Source of the DNA: Gavia stellata
Taxonomy: Eukaryota; Chordata; Aves; Gaviiformes; Gaviidae
Direction of reading: 5' to 3'
DNA length: 64,000 nt
NCBI RefSeq assembly: GCF_030936135.1
Contig: NC_082637.1
Coordinates: 13,343,001 to 13,407,000, forward strand
The translations under genes were made by a program, and so were the position numbers. The stretch's first letter is position 1, and each line of letters begins with the position of its first letter. The notes below the pieces were generated by a model. It was not told the DNA's origin. It saw only the letters and a list, made by a program, of their open reading frames with translations, and did no database searches. Shown here piece by piece: positions 63,246 through 64,000 of this stretch.

Positions 63246-64000
63246 TACTGATCCCCATACACACCCCTGACGTTAACCCCAGAAGTTAACATGAGTTTTT
63301 AGATTTACTTTAGTGATTTTGGAGTCAAAACTTAGGTGCCCTGGAGATTACATTTGACAAGGTTTTTTGTTCTCCAACATGACCAGACGCATCTGGGACT
63401 AAGCAAATTGTCAAATCTTACTGTAAAGGTGTATAATAGTCAGTAATTTACATTAGAGTGATTATCAGCAGGAAACTTAAGACACTTTTCCTGATTGTTT
63501 ATCTAATTTGTCAGGACCTACTACACAATTCTTGCTTCCAGGCAGGTGTTTATGGAGTAGAATGTAAACGGGTTTTTTTAGAGTAATAATGCTGATATTT
63601 TGGCATGACACATGTAAAATGAGCTAAAATATATCTCAGCTTTGGAAGTCTTTGTAAGCAACAAACTAATCTTCAGCAAGGTAAACACTCTGACAAAATT
63701 GTCAAAAAAAACCCAACCCCTCATATCAAAATTCCTGACATGTCAGACTAAAGAGAACTGTATTAAGGCCATATAACTATTATTTTTTAAAAGCATAATT
63801 TTTTTTTGCCTTGAAGGAGACTGTTTCAAATGATGGTTTAATTTTGAAGGAAATTAAAACCACCATGGAATAACCATGGTTTAAAACCTGTGCAGCTGCC
63901 TACCATTTTTCCACAAAGAGAGGAAAGGATTAATACTTGGAAGCTATTTTAAAATAACAAATTCTGTTCTGAAGTGATTTTCTAGGCAAACTGAAATTCC
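63246..64000. other. Right-hand flank (no gene seen)
   Basis: AT-rich sequence with no recognised exon. In human the next gene is AMACR, transcribed on the same strand as SLC45A2; no AMACR-like coding sequence was seen before the window ends. Confidence 0.55.

Overview
This is a vertebrate nuclear window, almost certainly avian. Evidence for a bird: several CR1 LINE copies, a solo endogenous-retrovirus LTR of a type I associate with birds, long introns, compact CpG-island promoters, and the gene order ADAMTS12 - RXFP3 - SLC45A2. That order matches human 5p13 and, from memory, the chicken Z chromosome, so the segment is probably Z-linked. I cannot name the species.

Layout. From 1 to about 27.5 kb lies the 5' part of ADAMTS12 on the minus strand: coding exon 1 (signal peptide) at 26816-26942 inside a CpG island, a 4.9 kb intron 1, exon 2 (start of the prodomain) at 21516-21877, then at least 21.5 kb of intron 2, which runs off the left edge. 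Intron 2 holds a solo LTR (4782-5903), a long CR1 with an uninterrupted 538-codon reverse-transcriptase frame (12604-14385, minus) and a head-on CR1 pair (19724-20000 minus, 20092-21279 plus). Between 27.6 and 34.1 kb I see no gene. RXFP3, a single-exon relaxin-3 receptor, lies on the plus strand at 35149-36441 with its own CpG island, a TATA-like box and a likely poly(A) signal at 37505. From 37.5 to 46 kb there is gene-free sequence with two more CR1 fragments. SLC45A2 (MATP/AIM1) fills 47330-61527 on the minus strand. All seven coding exons can be placed with GT-AG borders and they join into a 546-residue protein. The window ends with another CR1 (62290-63245) and unassigned sequence.

The genes are not an operon. 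ADAMTS12 (secreted metalloprotease) and RXFP3 (neuropeptide receptor) are divergent, and RXFP3 and SLC45A2 (melanosomal transporter) are tail to tail. The observations most worth a second look are: methionine at SLC45A2 residue 347, the position I recall as the chicken Silver variant L347M; an RXFP3 upstream ORF whose stop overlaps the chosen start codon; a CR1 frame that is fully open but has lost the first catalytic Asp of its RT; and a tandem peptide-like repeat inside the LTR. I found no clear evidence of an entirely new system.
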